NCBI GenBank assembly: GCA_003155565.1
Contig: PMDM01000396.1
Coordinates: 1 to 5,984 of the forward strand
DNA: 5,984 nt
Direction: 5' to 3'
Source: Methylococcaceae bacterium
Lineage (GTDB): Bacteria > Pseudomonadota > Gammaproteobacteria > Methylococcales > Methylomonadaceae
Shown: piece by piece, positions 5,457 through 5,984 of the stretch
How the letters are laid out: the number at the start of each line of letters is the position of its first letter
Numbering within the stretch: position 1 is the first letter of the stretch
Translations under genes and position numbers: made by a program
Notes under the pieces: model-generated
Database searches by the model: none
The model's input: the letters and a program-made list of their open reading frames with translations, nothing else
Told to the model about the DNA's origin: nothing

Positions 5457-5970
5457 AATAATTGGGGTCAGACTTAAATAAAATTTCTCTGTTAGATTTG
5501 AGTGTAATAATTAGCAGTAGGGATTTTAAATGAATGGGCAGATTAACTCGTGTTGCCCCTGTTGGAATACCCCAACATATTGTCCAAAGAGGTAATAACA
5601 GGCAGGTTTGTTTAGGTCTTGATGAAGATATGGTTGCCTATATTAGCTGGTTAAAAGAATATGCCAACAAATATCAGGTTGCTACTCATGCTTGGGTATT
5701 AATGATAAACCATATCCACCTACTTGCTACGCCTTATTCGGAAGGTGGTATTAGTAAAATGTTGCAATCATTAGGTCGCCGTTATGTGCGCTATTTTAAT
5801 TACACTTACCAGCGTAGTGGCACTTTATGGGAAGGGGGCGAGTTTGGCTCAGACCGAGCAGATTACGGTTGGTCTAGTTATCAATGTAATGCGTTAGGCA
5901 AGAAAAGTGAATTACTGGCACCACATGAAAGATATAGCCTTGGGCGATAGCGACCAAGTCAGACAGATAA
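5457..5970 (+). mobile_element. REP-associated (RAYT/IS200-like) transposase unit, degenerate
   Basis: The transposase remnant is bracketed by related AT-rich sequences sharing GTCAGAC: AATTGGGGTCAGACTTAAAT on the left (5460-5479) and AAGTCAGACAGATAAATT on the right (5956-5973). From memory, a GGGGTCAGA motif commonly flanks this transposase type in proteobacterial genomes, so I take these as the element's ends or neighbouring REP-like sequences. An 8-bp direct repeat AATAATTG (5448-5455, 5457-5464) sits at the left edge. The boundaries are approximate, and the right side runs close to the window edge. Confidence 0.5.
5534..5950 (+). pseudogene. REP-associated tyrosine transposase (Y1_Tnp), internally deleted
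   Basis: The first 100 residues match the Y1/HUH transposase family closely: MGRLTRVAPVGIPQHIVQRG (1-20), NNRQVC (21-26), HAWVLMINHIHLLATP (52-67) with the HUH histidines H60 and H62, and YVRYFNYTYQRSGTLWEG (84-101). Intact relatives then run WEGRFKSC, through the segment with the catalytic tyrosine (Y..RYIELNPVRA), to the tail. Here WEG is followed by GEFGSDRADYGWSSYQCNAL, which jumps straight to the conserved tail VRADYxWSSYQCNALG. About 26 residues, including the tyrosine region, are missing, with a few scrambled bases at the junction (about 5830-5860). The frame stays open, giving 138 aa against roughly 200-230 in relatives. The product should bind DNA at best and cannot cleave it. The start is the ATG at 5534 matching the family's MGRLTR; an out-of-frame ATG lies at 5530. 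Confidence 0.85.
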
Positions 5971-5984
5971 ATTATAAAAGTTTG

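Overview
The window looks like an accessory stretch of a proteobacterial chromosome of moderate G+C content. My best guess is a gammaproteobacterium, possibly a methanotroph (Methylococcales-like). This rests on the overall feel of the YceI, SulP, ParB-like and REP-associated transposase proteins, not on any marker gene, so the taxon is inference. Genes are separated by long AT-rich gaps. Three of the nine genes are visibly broken, and decaying mobile elements sit at both ends.

Layout, left to right. Positions 1-186 are the 5' end of an IS3-type insertion sequence on the minus strand, whose orfA carries a one-base frameshift. Positions 187-652 hold a compact minus-strand pair: a 95-aa ribbon-helix-helix-like protein followed 4 nt later by a 57-aa coiled-coil protein. 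The pair has a good SD and a perfect TATAAT upstream. Positions 653-1110 contain no gene. A short tyrosinase-family copper protein (1111-1806) follows, with an incomplete-looking CuA site. Next is a secreted YceI-family protein (1860-2424), split by a 4-bp tandem duplication.

A divergent pair occupies 2672-3608. On the minus strand is a Lys/Pro-rich, histone-H1-like protein with a ribbon-helix-helix-like C-terminal domain. On the plus strand is a stand-alone ParB-like DGYHR protein. The 136-bp gap between them carries a strong minus-strand promoter with a perfect 16-bp palindrome just downstream of its -10. A complete SulP/SLC26-type anion permease with a STAS domain (3782-5440) comes next. 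The window ends in a REP-associated tyrosine transposase (5534-5950) that has lost about 26 internal residues, including the region of the catalytic tyrosine.

No single pathway links the genes. The tyrosinase and YceI genes might once have been co-transcribed (53-bp gap). The H1-like and ParB-like genes could share a regulatory region. Otherwise this looks like a patchwork of independent transcription units. I see no rRNA, tRNA, CRISPR array or defence island. The least conventional items are the altered tyrosinase copper site, the palindromic operator candidate, and the small ribbon-helix-helix/coiled-coil pair of unknown function.
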